A DNA stretch of 64,000 nt from Hirschia baltica ATCC 49814 (GCF_000023785.1 NC_012982.1:496001-560000), one strand, 5' to 3'; positions 39,301 through 47,279 are shown, counted from the stretch's first letter. Program-made: numbers and translations. The notes: a model not told the origin generated them from the sequence alone.

Positions 39301-39749
39301 ATTGAAGTGACGTCTGAATCTTCCAATGATTCTTCTAGCTCTAGACTGTCGTCCAATTCATCTAAATCTTCAAGAACTGGAGGTGCTGCCAATACGTCAT
39401 CAAGATCTGCTTCTTCGAGCTGAATCGTGTCTGTTGGTGCATCAAGGTCGGGTAGATCTGATGGAATATCAGGTAAGTCTGTCGAATCGTCTGTTTTTAG
39501 ATCTTCTGGGAAAATCTGTTCTACCGCTTTTGTGATTTCATCTTTTGTATCATCTAAAGCTGATTCAGCGCTCTCACTGATTTGCTCAGACACGTCTGAA
39601 AACACATCTTGTGCATCTTTTAGAGGAGTCTCTACGGCTTCTTCTTTTGCGTTTGATTGAGATTTACTATCCCAGTATGAACCGCTGCTGCGTGGACGCA
39701 CCAGTTTGTCATTTAATGAATCATTGCTGCCTTGACGCCAAAAAGTCAT
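36363..39749 (-). CDS. giant acidic membrane protein with two SH3/disulfide modules
   Basis: 1128 residues from the ATG at 39747-39749. Residues about 38-290 are extremely acidic and low-complexity (cytoplasmic). One membrane helix lies at about 405-426, then a Ser/Thr/Pro-rich linker to about 620. The periplasmic half has two repeated modules: an SH3-like domain (about 728-790 and 970-1030) followed by a Cys pair spaced exactly 17 apart (822/839 and 1076/1093) with C-x-x-P-[DN]-G-x-W. That pattern is seen in 17-kDa surface-antigen domains. I do not know this architecture as a named family. A perfect CtrA-type box lies 66 bases upstream. Confidence 0.88.
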   Translation of the reverse strand: MTFWRQGSNDSLNDKLVRPRSSGSYWDSKSQSNAKEEAVETPLKDAQDVFSDVSEQISESAESALDDTKDEITKAVEQIFPEDLKTDDSTDLPDIPSDLPDLDAPTDTIQLEEADLDDVLAAPPVLEDLDELDDSLELEESLEDSDVTSIESLSFDQENEYSLENEDDTEKFTLGTPPPPPEDELIALEESESLNIPDIDVNDLETPTLETTDIEIPDLEEAELVSDASELGKMPPVLPVSGRGSGNTAHKLDQEEFRDNDTSVDTESDELVVPDARLDSDELDTKSSQNSPSEDKNGSGQVIAFPPSQGKSSQTDTQADDGLTEEERLAVSLSAGAGAAHSTTKNSPFNTRLAKPKNSGPIVTPRQTAATYYDSDEQVYEPGVDDNDGYYVPSQDDSDGSGRRIALYLAGAASISAICAAVYFMLPKGDDDSVQIADAGNNTAPSQPNITARDTTTTDAATTASSSTSADAPLNDQRVFSDLTASGTENSDTAISEPSSELFASIPKESETTTPTDSRTLSPNSTTLSSPDLKSAEITKPKVSEKAPSLTLSKPAAPIIAPPAAKTTPPEVTQPTTSAKVTAPTIAPKPAKPKLFGNSTSTAKTKQPLLSKILRPNTAKAIAPVSVSVGERVYDGVMRAGSMPQTIIDALFANGSYLAAKEQKQFAYNVRHAAKTTPDGEVNSIITQNGTRVDLHFLSTQNEVRPTFVSRADNIEPLPRYMLLKDDWVRVTTPTKLHAAPRQYDQTVLKNLPLSTTLERMGSVTDSSGEQWSMVGQNGIAIGYVPSLDLVSLSDTQTQTVSPFTTTVSQSVVERIDVSTPCRDYTISVGGTGSSHAACMTPDGDWMTKEGATSGLSFVNTPTPSMITSAPLASNELAYSSSNDTSRSALSEEAEAILFEPETLRRDARHGRGSASQRIGTLFSQTNTIKAVSISSPDGQTGQLSFDGKTANSETSAQTATPIALTTSLVKLEKQVRLMNAPGGTIVPNADTVMRGEVLEAVSVSTTPTGESWTLLGENGVGYGYVRTDYTSTISAYETDASMRYDGFNAATALGGTVNSASDVSGDEYQPPAPDCQTATYATGSETGILKACLQPNGLWTADVQPNTGYDIRSTAQMDFLQGGSNLW

Positions 39750-39814
39750 GGTAACTCGCCCAATAGAATCTATACACGCTCGCACACTAGCACGAAGTGT
39801 CCAGAAGGTTAATC

Positions 39815-39829
39815 TTAATCAATCGTTAA
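39815..39829. promoter_or_regulatory. CtrA-type box upstream of the giant SH3 protein gene
   Basis: Perfect TTAA-N7-TTAA, followed by an ACCAT that resembles the extended TTAACCAT half-site. It is 66 bases before the start codon at 39749. CtrA is the cell-cycle master regulator in this order. Confidence 0.6.
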
Positions 39830-39900
39830 ACCATTGAAACGGATTTCACATAAATTGTCGAGAGTCTATGAGATTCGCTTATGAAGAAGTGTGTTAGGAA

Positions 39901-40842
39901 CTATACACCAACGACTTGATCTGATTGTGCTTCTTCCTTGATCCATTTGATGAATTCGCGTGCAATTGGCGATTGGGTGCGGCCGCGTGGCCAAACAGTC
40001 CAATATGCAAAATCTATTTCATTTGTGCCGTCTGCAAACGGGGCAATTAATCGCCCGCTTTCAAGGTCGCCAGCCGCGATTGCTTTTTTTGCTAGTGCGA
40101 CGCCGCGCCCTGAGGCGGCAGCATCAACGACGACTGCTGATTGATTAAAGCGCGGGCCACGAGAGGAATCGACCCCTTCAACATCGCGCGCAGCCAGCCA
40201 GCTTGCCCAGTCTGGGCAGGATGGGTCATTTTCAGGGCTTTCATCATGTAAAAGCGCGTGATGTTTAAGGTCAGCTGGGGTGAGAAGCGGGTGATCACCC
40301 TCTAAAAGTGTAGGTGAGCAAACGGGCAGAACTTCTTCGGACATTAGTTTTTCGATGCGTAGGCCGTCATAATTTCCGCCGCCATACCGAATTGCGAGGT
40401 CAATTTCTGGGCCTGCAAAATCCACAACAGCGATATCTGCTGAAACCCAGACTTCTGCTTCGGGGTGGAGATGTTGAAATTTATCCAGCCGGTGCGCCAG
40501 CCATTTTGCTGCAAAAGACGGGGCACACGAAATCATTAAACGGTTTCGGCGCTTTGGCGCACGCAATACATGTGTAGCTTCGGCCAATTGTTCAAACGCA
40601 TTGGTCAGCAAAGGTAGCGTGGCTTCACCGACATCTGTCAATAAAACCTGACGTCCTGTGCGGCGAAATAATGGTGCACCTGCAAATTCTTCTAGGTGTC
40701 TGATCTGTTGCGAAATCGCACCGGGTGTTACATTTAGCTCTTCTGCTGCCTTCGTGAATGACAATCTGCGAGCTGCTGCTTCAAAAGCGCGAAGCGCATT
40801 TAGGGGCGGAAGACGGTCTATTGGGTTATCAGATTCAGTCAT
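39901..40842 (-). CDS. LysR-family regulator (GcvA-like)
   Basis: 313 residues. The N-terminal winged helix (PPLNALRAFEAAARRLSFTKAAEELNVTPGAISQQIRHLEEFAGAPLFRRTGR) is typical of the GcvA/AmpR branch. The periplasmic-binding-like effector domain follows (LMISCAPSFAAKWLAHRLDKFQ..., DFAGPEIDLAIRYGGG). It is divergent from the sulfate reduction operon with a T-N11-A box between, so it probably regulates that operon and itself. It is not the usual CysB type. Confidence 0.92.
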   Translation of the reverse strand: MTESDNPIDRLPPLNALRAFEAAARRLSFTKAAEELNVTPGAISQQIRHLEEFAGAPLFRRTGRQVLLTDVGEATLPLLTNAFEQLAEATHVLRAPKRRNRLMISCAPSFAAKWLAHRLDKFQHLHPEAEVWVSADIAVVDFAGPEIDLAIRYGGGNYDGLRIEKLMSEEVLPVCSPTLLEGDHPLLTPADLKHHALLHDESPENDPSCPDWASWLAARDVEGVDSSRGPRFNQSAVVVDAAASGRGVALAKKAIAAGDLESGRLIAPFADGTNEIDFAYWTVWPRGRTQSPIAREFIKWIKEEAQSDQVVGV

Positions 40843-40923
40843 TGTGAAGATGCTCTAATGTTTCAGCTTAGCTCAATTGCATTGTAACGGAGCGCAGACG
40901 GCGCCACTTATGGTCTGTGATGT

Positions 40924-40944
40924 AGGGTAGATAGTATTTACCCT
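40924..40944. promoter_or_regulatory. LysR-type T-N11-A box
   Basis: AGGGT-N11-ACCCT: perfect 5-bp arms with the T-N11-A spacing bound by LysR-type regulators, in the divergent region between the LysR gene and cobA. A second dyad CTTAA-N5-TTAAG lies at 40972-40986. Confidence 0.6.
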
Positions 40945-41013
40945 TCTAAAGTATTGGCTGTTTTGCGCGGGCTTAAAGCGCTTAAGTCTTGAGCAAAACT
41001 AAAGGGTTCAACT

Positions 41014-41832
41014 ATGACGCATTCTCCCAAAGTGGACAAGTCTCATTCTCAATCGTTTGCGAGTGGATCAGTTTGTCTAATAGGAGCAGGGCCAGGTGAT
41101 GCTGAATTGCTCACGCTCAAGGCATTGAAGCGCCTTCAGTTGGCGCAAATTGTCTTTTATGACCGTCTTGTCGGTGCTGATATCATGGATTTGATACCTG
41201 AGGATGCGGTGCGTGTGCCTGTGGGGAAATCCAAAGGCGACCATTCCGTTCCGCAAACGCAAATACATGTGAAACTTATAGAAGCGGCGAAAGCTGGCTT
41301 GCGTGTGGTGCGCCTTAAAGGCGGTGACCCATTTATTTTTGGGCGCGGCGGCGAAGAGGTGCAGGCGTTAAGGGCAGCAGGCATTGTTTGTGAAGTGGTG
41401 CCGGGTATTTCGTCAGCGCTTGGATGTGCGGCGGCTCACCAAATTCCTTTGACGCATCGTGATCATGCTCAGTCGGTTACATTTGTGACTGGCCATGCGA
41501 AATTAGGCGATATACCTGATCTTGATTGGAACGCTCTGGCGCGCGCTAATCAGACTGTCGTTGTCTATATGGGCGTTGGCACTGCACCGGCTATTACAGA
41601 CCGATTGATGCGTGCTGGTCGTGATGGATCAACGCCTGTAGCAATCATTGAGAATGGTACGCGGGCTGATGAGAAAGTTGTGTATGGGCAGTTAGAGCGC
41701 CTGCCTGATTTGCTCGAATTAAATAATATTGCCGGACCAGCGCTTTTGGTTATTGGTGAGGTTTCAGCGCTTGGTTTGAGAACGTTGGCTGAATCTGAAT
41801 TTCAACATTTTTCTGGGGAGGCAGTGCAATGA
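41014..41832 (+). CDS. cobA: uroporphyrinogen-III C-methyltransferase (siroheme branch)
   Basis: SAM-dependent methylation of uroporphyrinogen III to precorrin-2, first step to siroheme, the cofactor of sulfite reductase encoded downstream. 272 residues. Motifs: VCLIGAGPGDAELLTLKA, YDRLV, VRLKGGDPFIFGRGGEE, VPGISSALGCAA, PLTHR and TVVVYMG. It lacks the CysG dehydrogenase/chelatase half. First gene of the operon, overlapping the next gene by 4 bases (ATGA). Confidence 0.95.
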   Translation: MTHSPKVDKSHSQSFASGSVCLIGAGPGDAELLTLKALKRLQLAQIVFYDRLVGADIMDLIPEDAVRVPVGKSKGDHSVPQTQIHVKLIEAAKAGLRVVRLKGGDPFIFGRGGEEVQALRAAGIVCEVVPGISSALGCAAAHQIPLTHRDHAQSVTFVTGHAKLGDIPDLDWNALARANQTVVVYMGVGTAPAITDRLMRAGRDGSTPVAIIENGTRADEKVVYGQLERLPDLLELNNIAGPALLVIGEVSALGLRTLAESEFQHFSGEAVQ

Positions 41833-42149
41833 GTTCTGTACGTCCAAAACTAAAACCTGAAGTGCCTAAACTTGTGACGGCTTGGGATGCGCCAAATGGT
41901 TATACGATTTATCGCACCGCCTCTGGTGACTGGACGCAAAAAGTGTCAGAAGCCGAGATCGTGACGCATGACGCCGCAGATGAAGCATTGGCTTTAGCTG
42001 TTAAAGATCAAACGCGTGCAAATGACCCCTATTTGATGGAAGTCTCAGAAGATGGTCAGATTATCGGGCGCGAAACTCTAAGAGAGAGCATTCGTGCGAA
42101 TGGTCCGACATGTCACCCCCAATATGGGCGTCAGGCTGGAGACGCATAA
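41829..42149 (+). CDS. DUF2849 protein of the sulfite reductase operon
   Basis: 106 residues, small and soluble. The pattern KLVTAWDAPNGYTIYRTASGDWTQKVSEAEIV fits DUF2849, a family of alphaproteobacteria regularly found before the sulfite reductase gene. Function unknown; a role with the hemoprotein is inferred only from context. It overlaps cobA by 4 bases, and its stop overlaps the GST start. Confidence 0.88.
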   Translation: MSSVRPKLKPEVPKLVTAWDAPNGYTIYRTASGDWTQKVSEAEIVTHDAADEALALAVKDQTRANDPYLMEVSEDGQIIGRETLRESIRANGPTCHPQYGRQAGDA

Positions 42150-42793
42150 TGCCTTCTCGTAATATCTCTAAAATGACTCTCTATGGAGATAGCATAAGCG
42201 GCAACTGCCTGAAGGCTCGTTGGGTCGCTGAATTGACAGAAACACCCTATGATTGGGTGGAAATGAATCTGTTAAAAGGTGATACGCGTTCAGAAGCATT
42301 TCTAGCGATCAATCCTGCTGGGCAAGTGCCTTTGGCGCGCTGGCCGGATGGGCGCATTTTGCCTCAATCTAACGCAATAATGCTTTATCTTGCGGAAGAG
42401 GCAGGATCTGACCTTATCCCAGATTCAGCCTTTGAACGGGCGCAAATGATGTCTTGGTTGTTTTGGGAGCAATACACGCATGAACCTGCGATTGCAGTGC
42501 GTCGTTTTAAGAAAGTGTACCTAAAACAAGCCGATGACGAGATTGATCCTGAGTTAATGGCCAAAGGGCGACGCGCCCTTGGAACATTGGAAATGCAGCT
42601 TAATTACTCTGACTATCTTGTCGGTGAAGCGCTATCTTTGGCCGATATTGCGTGTGTCGCATACACACGCTGGGCGCATGAAGGTGGCTTTGATATTAAT
42701 GAATTTCCCGCTGTGCGCCGCTGGGTAGCACGCGTTGAAACGGATTTAGGGCTTGAACATGCCCATCCTGAACTTTCCCACGGAGACGAATAA
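42149..42793 (+). CDS. glutathione S-transferase family protein
   Basis: About 214 residues from the ATG at 42149, which overlaps the previous stop (TAATG); an upstream extension to 42110 is unlikely. An N-terminal thioredoxin-like domain with TLYGDSISGNCLKARWVAELT and NPAGQVPLARWPDGRILPQSNAIMLYLAE, then an all-helical C-terminal domain with DYLVGEALSLADIACVAYTRWA. GST fold is clear. It sits inside the sulfate assimilation operon, which is unusual. It might use a thiol from this pathway. Confidence 0.92.
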   Translation: MPSRNISKMTLYGDSISGNCLKARWVAELTETPYDWVEMNLLKGDTRSEAFLAINPAGQVPLARWPDGRILPQSNAIMLYLAEEAGSDLIPDSAFERAQMMSWLFWEQYTHEPAIAVRRFKKVYLKQADDEIDPELMAKGRRALGTLEMQLNYSDYLVGEALSLADIACVAYTRWAHEGGFDINEFPAVRRWVARVETDLGLEHAHPELSHGDE

Positions 42794-42795
42794 AT

Positions 42796-44451
42796 ATGTA
42801 CCGTTATGATGAATTTGACGAACAAATGGTTCGTGATCGCGTGGCCCAGTTCAAAGGTCAGGTTGCGCGTCGTCTATCTGGCGAATTGGATGAAGACCAT
42901 TTTAAACCATTGCGCTTGCAAAATGGTGTCTATCTGCAATTGCACGCTTATATGCTGCGTATTGCAATTCCTTATGGGCAGTTGTCGTCCAAACAAATGC
43001 GCACATTGGCGGATGTCGGTGAGAAATATGATAAAGGCTATGGCCATTTCACGACACGTCAGAACATTCAGTTCAACTGGATTGCGCTAAAGGATATCCC
43101 AACTGTTTTGGAAGAGTTGGCGAATGTTGAAATGCACGCCATTCAGACATCTGGGAACTGTATTCGTAATGTGACGACGGATCAGTTTGCTGGGGCGACA
43201 GCTGAAGAGATTGAAGATCCACGCCCTTGGTGTGAGATCATCCGTCAATGGTCGACTTTTCATCCTGAATTTGCGCACTTGCCGCGCAAGTTTAAAATTG
43301 CAGTAACAGCGGCTGAGAACGACCGTGCAGCTATTCGTGTGCACGATATCGGCTTGCACATGAAGCGTAATGGTGCGGGTGAAGTCGGGTTTGAAATCAT
43401 TGTTGGGGGCGGTCTTGGCCGTACGCCGGTCATTGGAACCACGGTTAAAGACTGGGTTGCCAAGGATGATATTCTTGATTGGCTTGAAGCTATCATGCGC
43501 GTTTACAATCTGCATGGTCGCCGCGACAATAAATATAAAGCACGTATCAAAATCTTGGTCACTGAGCTGACACCTGAAGTGTTTACCCAACAAGTGGATG
43601 CCGAATTTGCGGCGCAGCGCGACGAAGAAAAAGTGCGTTTGCCGCAAGAAGAAGTTGATCGTATTTCAGACTATTTCAAAGCGCCAGCATTTGAAACTTT
43701 GCCAGCTGACTCAAAAGCGTTTGAAGAAGCCAAAGCAAATGATGCAGCGTTTGCAAAATGGGCTGAGACGAATTTGTCTGCGCACAAAGTAGATGGATAT
43801 ACGTCTGTCACTATTTCATTGAAGCCGTTGAATGTCGCGCCGGGTGATGCGACATCAGCTCAAATGCGAGTTGTGGCTGATATTGCTAAAGCATATTCAT
43901 TTGATGATTTACGCATTACCCACATTCAAAACATTGTGCTGCCACATGTGAAATTGGATGAAGTTTATAATGTCTATCTTGCACTAGATGATGCTGGTCT
44001 TGGGGCTGATAATGTGGATTTGGCTTCTGACCTGATTTGTTGTCCGGGGCTTGATTATTGTAACCTTGCGAATGCGCGCTCGATTCCGGTTGCGATGGAA
44101 ATCCAAAACATGTTTTCCAAATATGACCGCGAATTGGGTAAGCTACACATCAATATTTCTGGCTGTATCAATGCATGTGGTCACCACCATGTTGGCCATA
44201 TCGGTATTCTAGGCGTCGATAAAAAAGGTGAAGAATTCTACCAAATCACCTTTGGTGGGCGCGCTGATGAAAAAGCACGTATTGGAGACATTCAAGGACC
44301 GGGACTTCGCTATGAAGAAGTGACGCCGGCGCTGGAACGTGTGGCCAAGAAATATTTGGAAATTCGTGAAGCATCTGACGAAAAATTTATCTCAACGCTG
44401 GAGCGCCTTGGCGCTGAGCCATTCAAGGAGGCTCTTTATGCCGACAGTTAA
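42796..44451 (+). CDS. cysI: assimilatory sulfite reductase hemoprotein
   Basis: Reduces sulfite to sulfide with siroheme and a 4Fe-4S cluster. 551 residues. The cluster ligands are visible as Cys416-x5-Cys422 (CPGLDYC) and Cys457-x3-Cys461 (SGCINACGHHH). Substrate Arg/Lys regions such as TRQNIQFNWI and SGNCIRNVTTDQFAGA are present in two nitrite/sulfite reductase half-domains. No flavoprotein CysJ gene adjoins, so the electron donor (ferredoxin or another reductase) is unknown. Confidence 0.95.
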   Translation: MYRYDEFDEQMVRDRVAQFKGQVARRLSGELDEDHFKPLRLQNGVYLQLHAYMLRIAIPYGQLSSKQMRTLADVGEKYDKGYGHFTTRQNIQFNWIALKDIPTVLEELANVEMHAIQTSGNCIRNVTTDQFAGATAEEIEDPRPWCEIIRQWSTFHPEFAHLPRKFKIAVTAAENDRAAIRVHDIGLHMKRNGAGEVGFEIIVGGGLGRTPVIGTTVKDWVAKDDILDWLEAIMRVYNLHGRRDNKYKARIKILVTELTPEVFTQQVDAEFAAQRDEEKVRLPQEEVDRISDYFKAPAFETLPADSKAFEEAKANDAAFAKWAETNLSAHKVDGYTSVTISLKPLNVAPGDATSAQMRVVADIAKAYSFDDLRITHIQNIVLPHVKLDEVYNVYLALDDAGLGADNVDLASDLICCPGLDYCNLANARSIPVAMEIQNMFSKYDRELGKLHINISGCINACGHHHVGHIGILGVDKKGEEFYQITFGGRADEKARIGDIQGPGLRYEEVTPALERVAKKYLEIREASDEKFISTLERLGAEPFKEALYADS

Positions 44452-44965
44452 ATTCGAGAACGGCAAAGCTGGCATTATTGAAGATGCTTTTGTGTGTGTT
44501 GAAGAAGGCCAAGCTATTCCGACGGACGGACCTGTATGTGTATCTTTGGAGCGCTTTAAAGCTGAGAAAGACGCGATTCTTGCGCGCAATGGCGACATTG
44601 GGGTGCGCTTAAGCGAAGCTGATGATGCGCTTGAGTTGACGGATGTGATTGACCGGTTGTCTCTGGTTGAGGTGACATTTGGTAAATACACAGATGGTCG
44701 CGGTTATTCTCAGGCTCAGCTTTTGCGCCGCCGCCTTCAGTTTAAAGGTGAAGTGCGTGCGATTGGGCAGGTTTTGCGTGATCAAATGGATCAAATGGCG
44801 CGTTGTGGTATTGACAGTTTCGTTTTTGAACCCACTTCAGGTGAAGCGTCAAATGTGGTCGAAGATGCGATCTCCGATTTCACATATGCATATCAACGCA
44901 CGTCAGGTGCAACTGTCCCCATTTTTGAGCGTCGTCATGCGGCTTCAAAAACGGTGTCAGAATAA
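44438..44965 (+). CDS. DUF934 protein, sulfite reductase-associated
   Basis: About 175 residues from the ATG at 44438 with a strong AAGGAGG site, overlapping cysI by 14 bases. The C-terminal half (VEVTFGKYTDGRGYSQAQLLRRRLQFKGEVRAIGQVLRDQ) is the DUF934 signature. This family is found with sulfite reductase in alpha- and gammaproteobacteria. It is thought to assist sulfite reductase, possibly in electron transfer, but this is not established. Confidence 0.9.
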   Translation: MPTVKFENGKAGIIEDAFVCVEEGQAIPTDGPVCVSLERFKAEKDAILARNGDIGVRLSEADDALELTDVIDRLSLVEVTFGKYTDGRGYSQAQLLRRRLQFKGEVRAIGQVLRDQMDQMARCGIDSFVFEPTSGEASNVVEDAISDFTYAYQRTSGATVPIFERRHAASKTVSE

Positions 44966-44979
44966 GGAGGCTATCTTTA

Positions 44980-45723
44980 ATGGCCGATACTGGAACCATT
45001 CCTGCGAATGAAACACGCGAAGATCGCTTGTTCCGTTTGAATAAAGAATTACGAGATGCGTCTGCACAGACCATCATCCGTGCTGCGCGTAAGCGCGAAT
45101 TTGGTGAACGCATTTGTTATGTGTCCTCATTTGGTGCGGAAAGCGCTGTGATGTTGGCGTTGATTGCGGATGTGGACCCATCTTTTCCTGTTCTTTTTAT
45201 TGATACAGGCATGCACTTTCATCAGACACTTCAATATCGTGATGATTTGGTCGAATTTCTCGGCCTAACAGGTGTGAAAACTATTCATCCTGATGAAGAA
45301 GAGCGCTTGATCGAAGATCCAAAAAACGATCTTTATAAAACCGATCCAGATGTGTGTTGTGAAATTCGCAAAGTGCGACCGCTAGAGCCTGCTTTGCATG
45401 GGTATGATGCATGGATCACTGGACGGAAGCGTTTTCATGGTGGTGAACGTATGCAATTGCCTGTGTTTGAATTTGCAGCTGGTCGCTATAAAGTGAATCC
45501 ACTCGCGTCTTGGACACCTGAAGATGTGCAATTATTCTTCAAAAACCGGAATTTACCGCGTCACCCATTGCTAGAACAGGGATATCCTTCAATTGGATGT
45601 TGGCCATGTACGCAGCCTGCTGAAGATCCAAATGATCTTCGTTCAGGTCGCTGGGCGGGTATGGATAAAACCGAATGCGGCCTACACGTTGAAAAAGGTA
45701 ATGGGCGTCCTCGTCCTTTCTAG
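44980..45723 (+). CDS. cysH: adenylyl-sulfate (APS/PAPS) reductase, Fe-S type
   Basis: Reduces activated sulfate to sulfite. 247 residues. SFGAESAVMLAL is the PP-loop-like nucleotide site. Cys126-Cys127 (DVCCEIRK) and Cys207-x2-Cys210 (GCWPCTQP) are the 4Fe-4S ligands that mark the APS-reductase class, and the catalytic Cys233 lies in ECGLH. AAGGAGG precedes the ATG. Last gene of the operon, followed by a strong terminator. Confidence 0.95.
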   Translation: MADTGTIPANETREDRLFRLNKELRDASAQTIIRAARKREFGERICYVSSFGAESAVMLALIADVDPSFPVLFIDTGMHFHQTLQYRDDLVEFLGLTGVKTIHPDEEERLIEDPKNDLYKTDPDVCCEIRKVRPLEPALHGYDAWITGRKRFHGGERMQLPVFEFAAGRYKVNPLASWTPEDVQLFFKNRNLPRHPLLEQGYPSIGCWPCTQPAEDPNDLRSGRWAGMDKTECGLHVEKGNGRPRPF

Positions 45724-45755
45724 GGCATTTGAGGCTCCTTACAATGAGCGGTTAG

Positions 45756-45790
45756 AAAGCACGTTCGAACTTGGTTCGGATGTGCTTTTT
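45756..45790 (+). terminator. terminator of the sulfate reduction operon
   Basis: 15-bp stem (45756-45770 with 45774-45788, two wobbles), loop TTG, T-run. Confidence 0.9.
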
Positions 45791-45974
45791 ACTTTTAAGG
45801 CTGCTTTTTAGAGTAAAATTTGGAGAATGGGGCATGGGTTATGTTCCGTTGAAATATTCATCTTTAGATTGATTTTGTTTGCTATCGAGGTGAAATTTAG
45901 TCCCGTTTTTCATTCATGGCATGAATCTGACTGTTCTAATCCATTCATCACGTGTTAAGAGCGGAACAACCAAG

Positions 45975-45989
45975 TTAATGACAGGTTAA
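45975..45989. promoter_or_regulatory. CtrA-type box upstream of the 46059 gene
   Basis: Perfect TTAA-N7-TTAA, 70 bases before the start codon of the membrane protein gene. No good -10 is visible 17 bases downstream. Confidence 0.5.
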
Positions 45990-46058
45990 TTTCTGCATGT
46001 CTTGGAACAAGCTGGCCATGGGCGCGTTAGTTTGCTGCATCAAAGGGGTAATGCTGTG

Positions 46059-46796
46059 ATGAATATTTCAATTTGGTGGGCGATTCCAGCACTAACAGGG
46101 CTTATTGGTGTGTTGATGGTTGGCGGCGGCTTAGGTCGTTTATTCCGATTCAAGATGTTTTCCGGTCTGAGCCGTTTCCTGTTTGGGGGTGTCTTTCTAT
46201 CCGGTACAGCTGTGGCTGTTTTGGCGGGTATGAATTTGCAGACTTATGCACGTTTAACCTATGAGCGTCCGGCCGCAGAAATTACTTTTTCACAAACTAG
46301 TCCGCAAGCATTTACGGCGACGATGCGCGTGCCAACTGGGCAAGGCGAAGACTTTGGTGAACCTGTCATTTTTGAACTGACGGGAGATGCTTTTCGTGTT
46401 GATGCCCGTTTTCTGAAGTGGAAACCTTGGGCGAATGTTACCGGGTATGATGCTATTTTTCGTTTAGATCGTCTTCAAGGGCGATTTGATGAAGTGAATC
46501 AAGAAAACAACGCGCCCCCAAAAGCTTTTGATTTATCACCTGTGGGTACATCTGCTGCACTCGATATCTATCAATTGTCTCGCAAGAATGAAATTTTCAA
46601 AAACCTCAAAGCTGTAGATGCCATATACGGAAATGGTGCTTATGCACCAATGGCGGATGGAGCTGTCTATGAAGTGGTTGCGACTCAATCTGGTCTTGTG
46701 CCGCGCCCCAAAAATGAAGCTGCACGTGAAGCTGCATTGCAATGGGGGGCACCAACATCCTTAAAAACACCTAGTTTGGGGCAGGTTGGAGAGTGA
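46059..46796 (+). CDS. membrane protein of unknown function
   Basis: About 245 residues from the ATG at 46059 (or the GTG at 46056), with AAGGGG upstream. Two N-terminal membrane helices (about 5-25 and 35-57) are followed by a soluble domain of about 180 residues, probably periplasmic, rich in aromatic and beta-strand patterns (FTATMRVPTGQGEDFGEPVIFELTG, DARFLKWKPWANVTGYDAIFRLDR). I do not recognise the family. A CtrA-type box lies upstream, so cell-cycle control is possible. Confidence 0.78.
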   Translation: MNISIWWAIPALTGLIGVLMVGGGLGRLFRFKMFSGLSRFLFGGVFLSGTAVAVLAGMNLQTYARLTYERPAAEITFSQTSPQAFTATMRVPTGQGEDFGEPVIFELTGDAFRVDARFLKWKPWANVTGYDAIFRLDRLQGRFDEVNQENNAPPKAFDLSPVGTSAALDIYQLSRKNEIFKNLKAVDAIYGNGAYAPMADGAVYEVVATQSGLVPRPKNEAAREAALQWGAPTSLKTPSLGQVGE

Positions 46797-46798
46797 AA

Positions 46799-46836
46799 TA
46801 AAAACGCCGCCCAAGACATAAGGTCTAAGGCGGCGT
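46799..46836 (-). terminator. terminator of the TerB-like gene
   Basis: Stem ACGCCGCC (46804-46811) with GGCGGCGT (46829-46836) plus inner AGAC/GTCT pairs. On the minus strand it ends in five Ts. Confidence 0.85.
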
Positions 46837-46862
46837 GTTCATAATCTAATAAAGCGCTGTAA

Positions 46863-47279
46863 TTAGGCGCTGAGACGCGGTGCGATTTCAAAATTAGCAT
46901 CACCCATTGCTGGACGAATAATTTGAACCACAGATTTTGGAAGGTCGAGTGCTTCAGCAGCGCTAGCGACGAATTCCTCTTCCGCTTCGTGGATGTTTCC
47001 ATCCGCAGCAGCGACATGCCAGAGTGCTTCCATAAGGTCCATGCGGTCTTCTTCAGGAGAATAACGCAAGGCCCCCAAGGCTTCGTTTAGGCGGTTGCCA
47101 GATGTGCGACCCAAAGCAGCATTATCGCCGGGTGCCCACGGGCGCTCAGGTTCATCAGAACCTAAGTTGTTCAGGTAATCATAGGCTGCGTCTACTTCTT
47201 GATCATTGATTGTTTGATCAGCTTTGATCAAACCCATGAGAAGGGTAGCTGCAGACATTCTAAATTTAGATGGTAGCAT
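46863..47279 (-). CDS. TerB-like protein
   Basis: 138 residues with the TerB/DjlA N-terminal-like all-helical domain: LLMGLIKADQTINDQEVDAAYDYLNNL and the second half MEALWHVAAADGNIHEAEEEFVASAAEAL, showing the D-x-x-hydrophobic-x-x-E acidic pairs of the fold. These proteins bind metal and associate with membranes or tellurite/stress systems. A dedicated resistance role is not implied here, as no other ter genes are present. CtrA-type box 55 bases upstream. Confidence 0.88.
   Translation of the reverse strand: MLPSKFRMSAATLLMGLIKADQTINDQEVDAAYDYLNNLGSDEPERPWAPGDNAALGRTSGNRLNEALGALRYSPEEDRMDLMEALWHVAAADGNIHEAEEEFVASAAEALDLPKSVVQIIRPAMGDANFEIAPRLSA

Larger units (their letters stand above)
45724..46058. 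other. 335 bases without a gene after cysH
   Basis: Holds the cys operon terminator at 45756-45790 and a perfect CtrA-type box at 45975-45989. Otherwise AT-rich with no coding signal. Confidence 0.6.

Noticed and set aside
46863-47279. Tellurite resistance operon
   Set aside because: Only a single TerB-like domain protein is present, with no other ter genes, so no resistance function is claimed.
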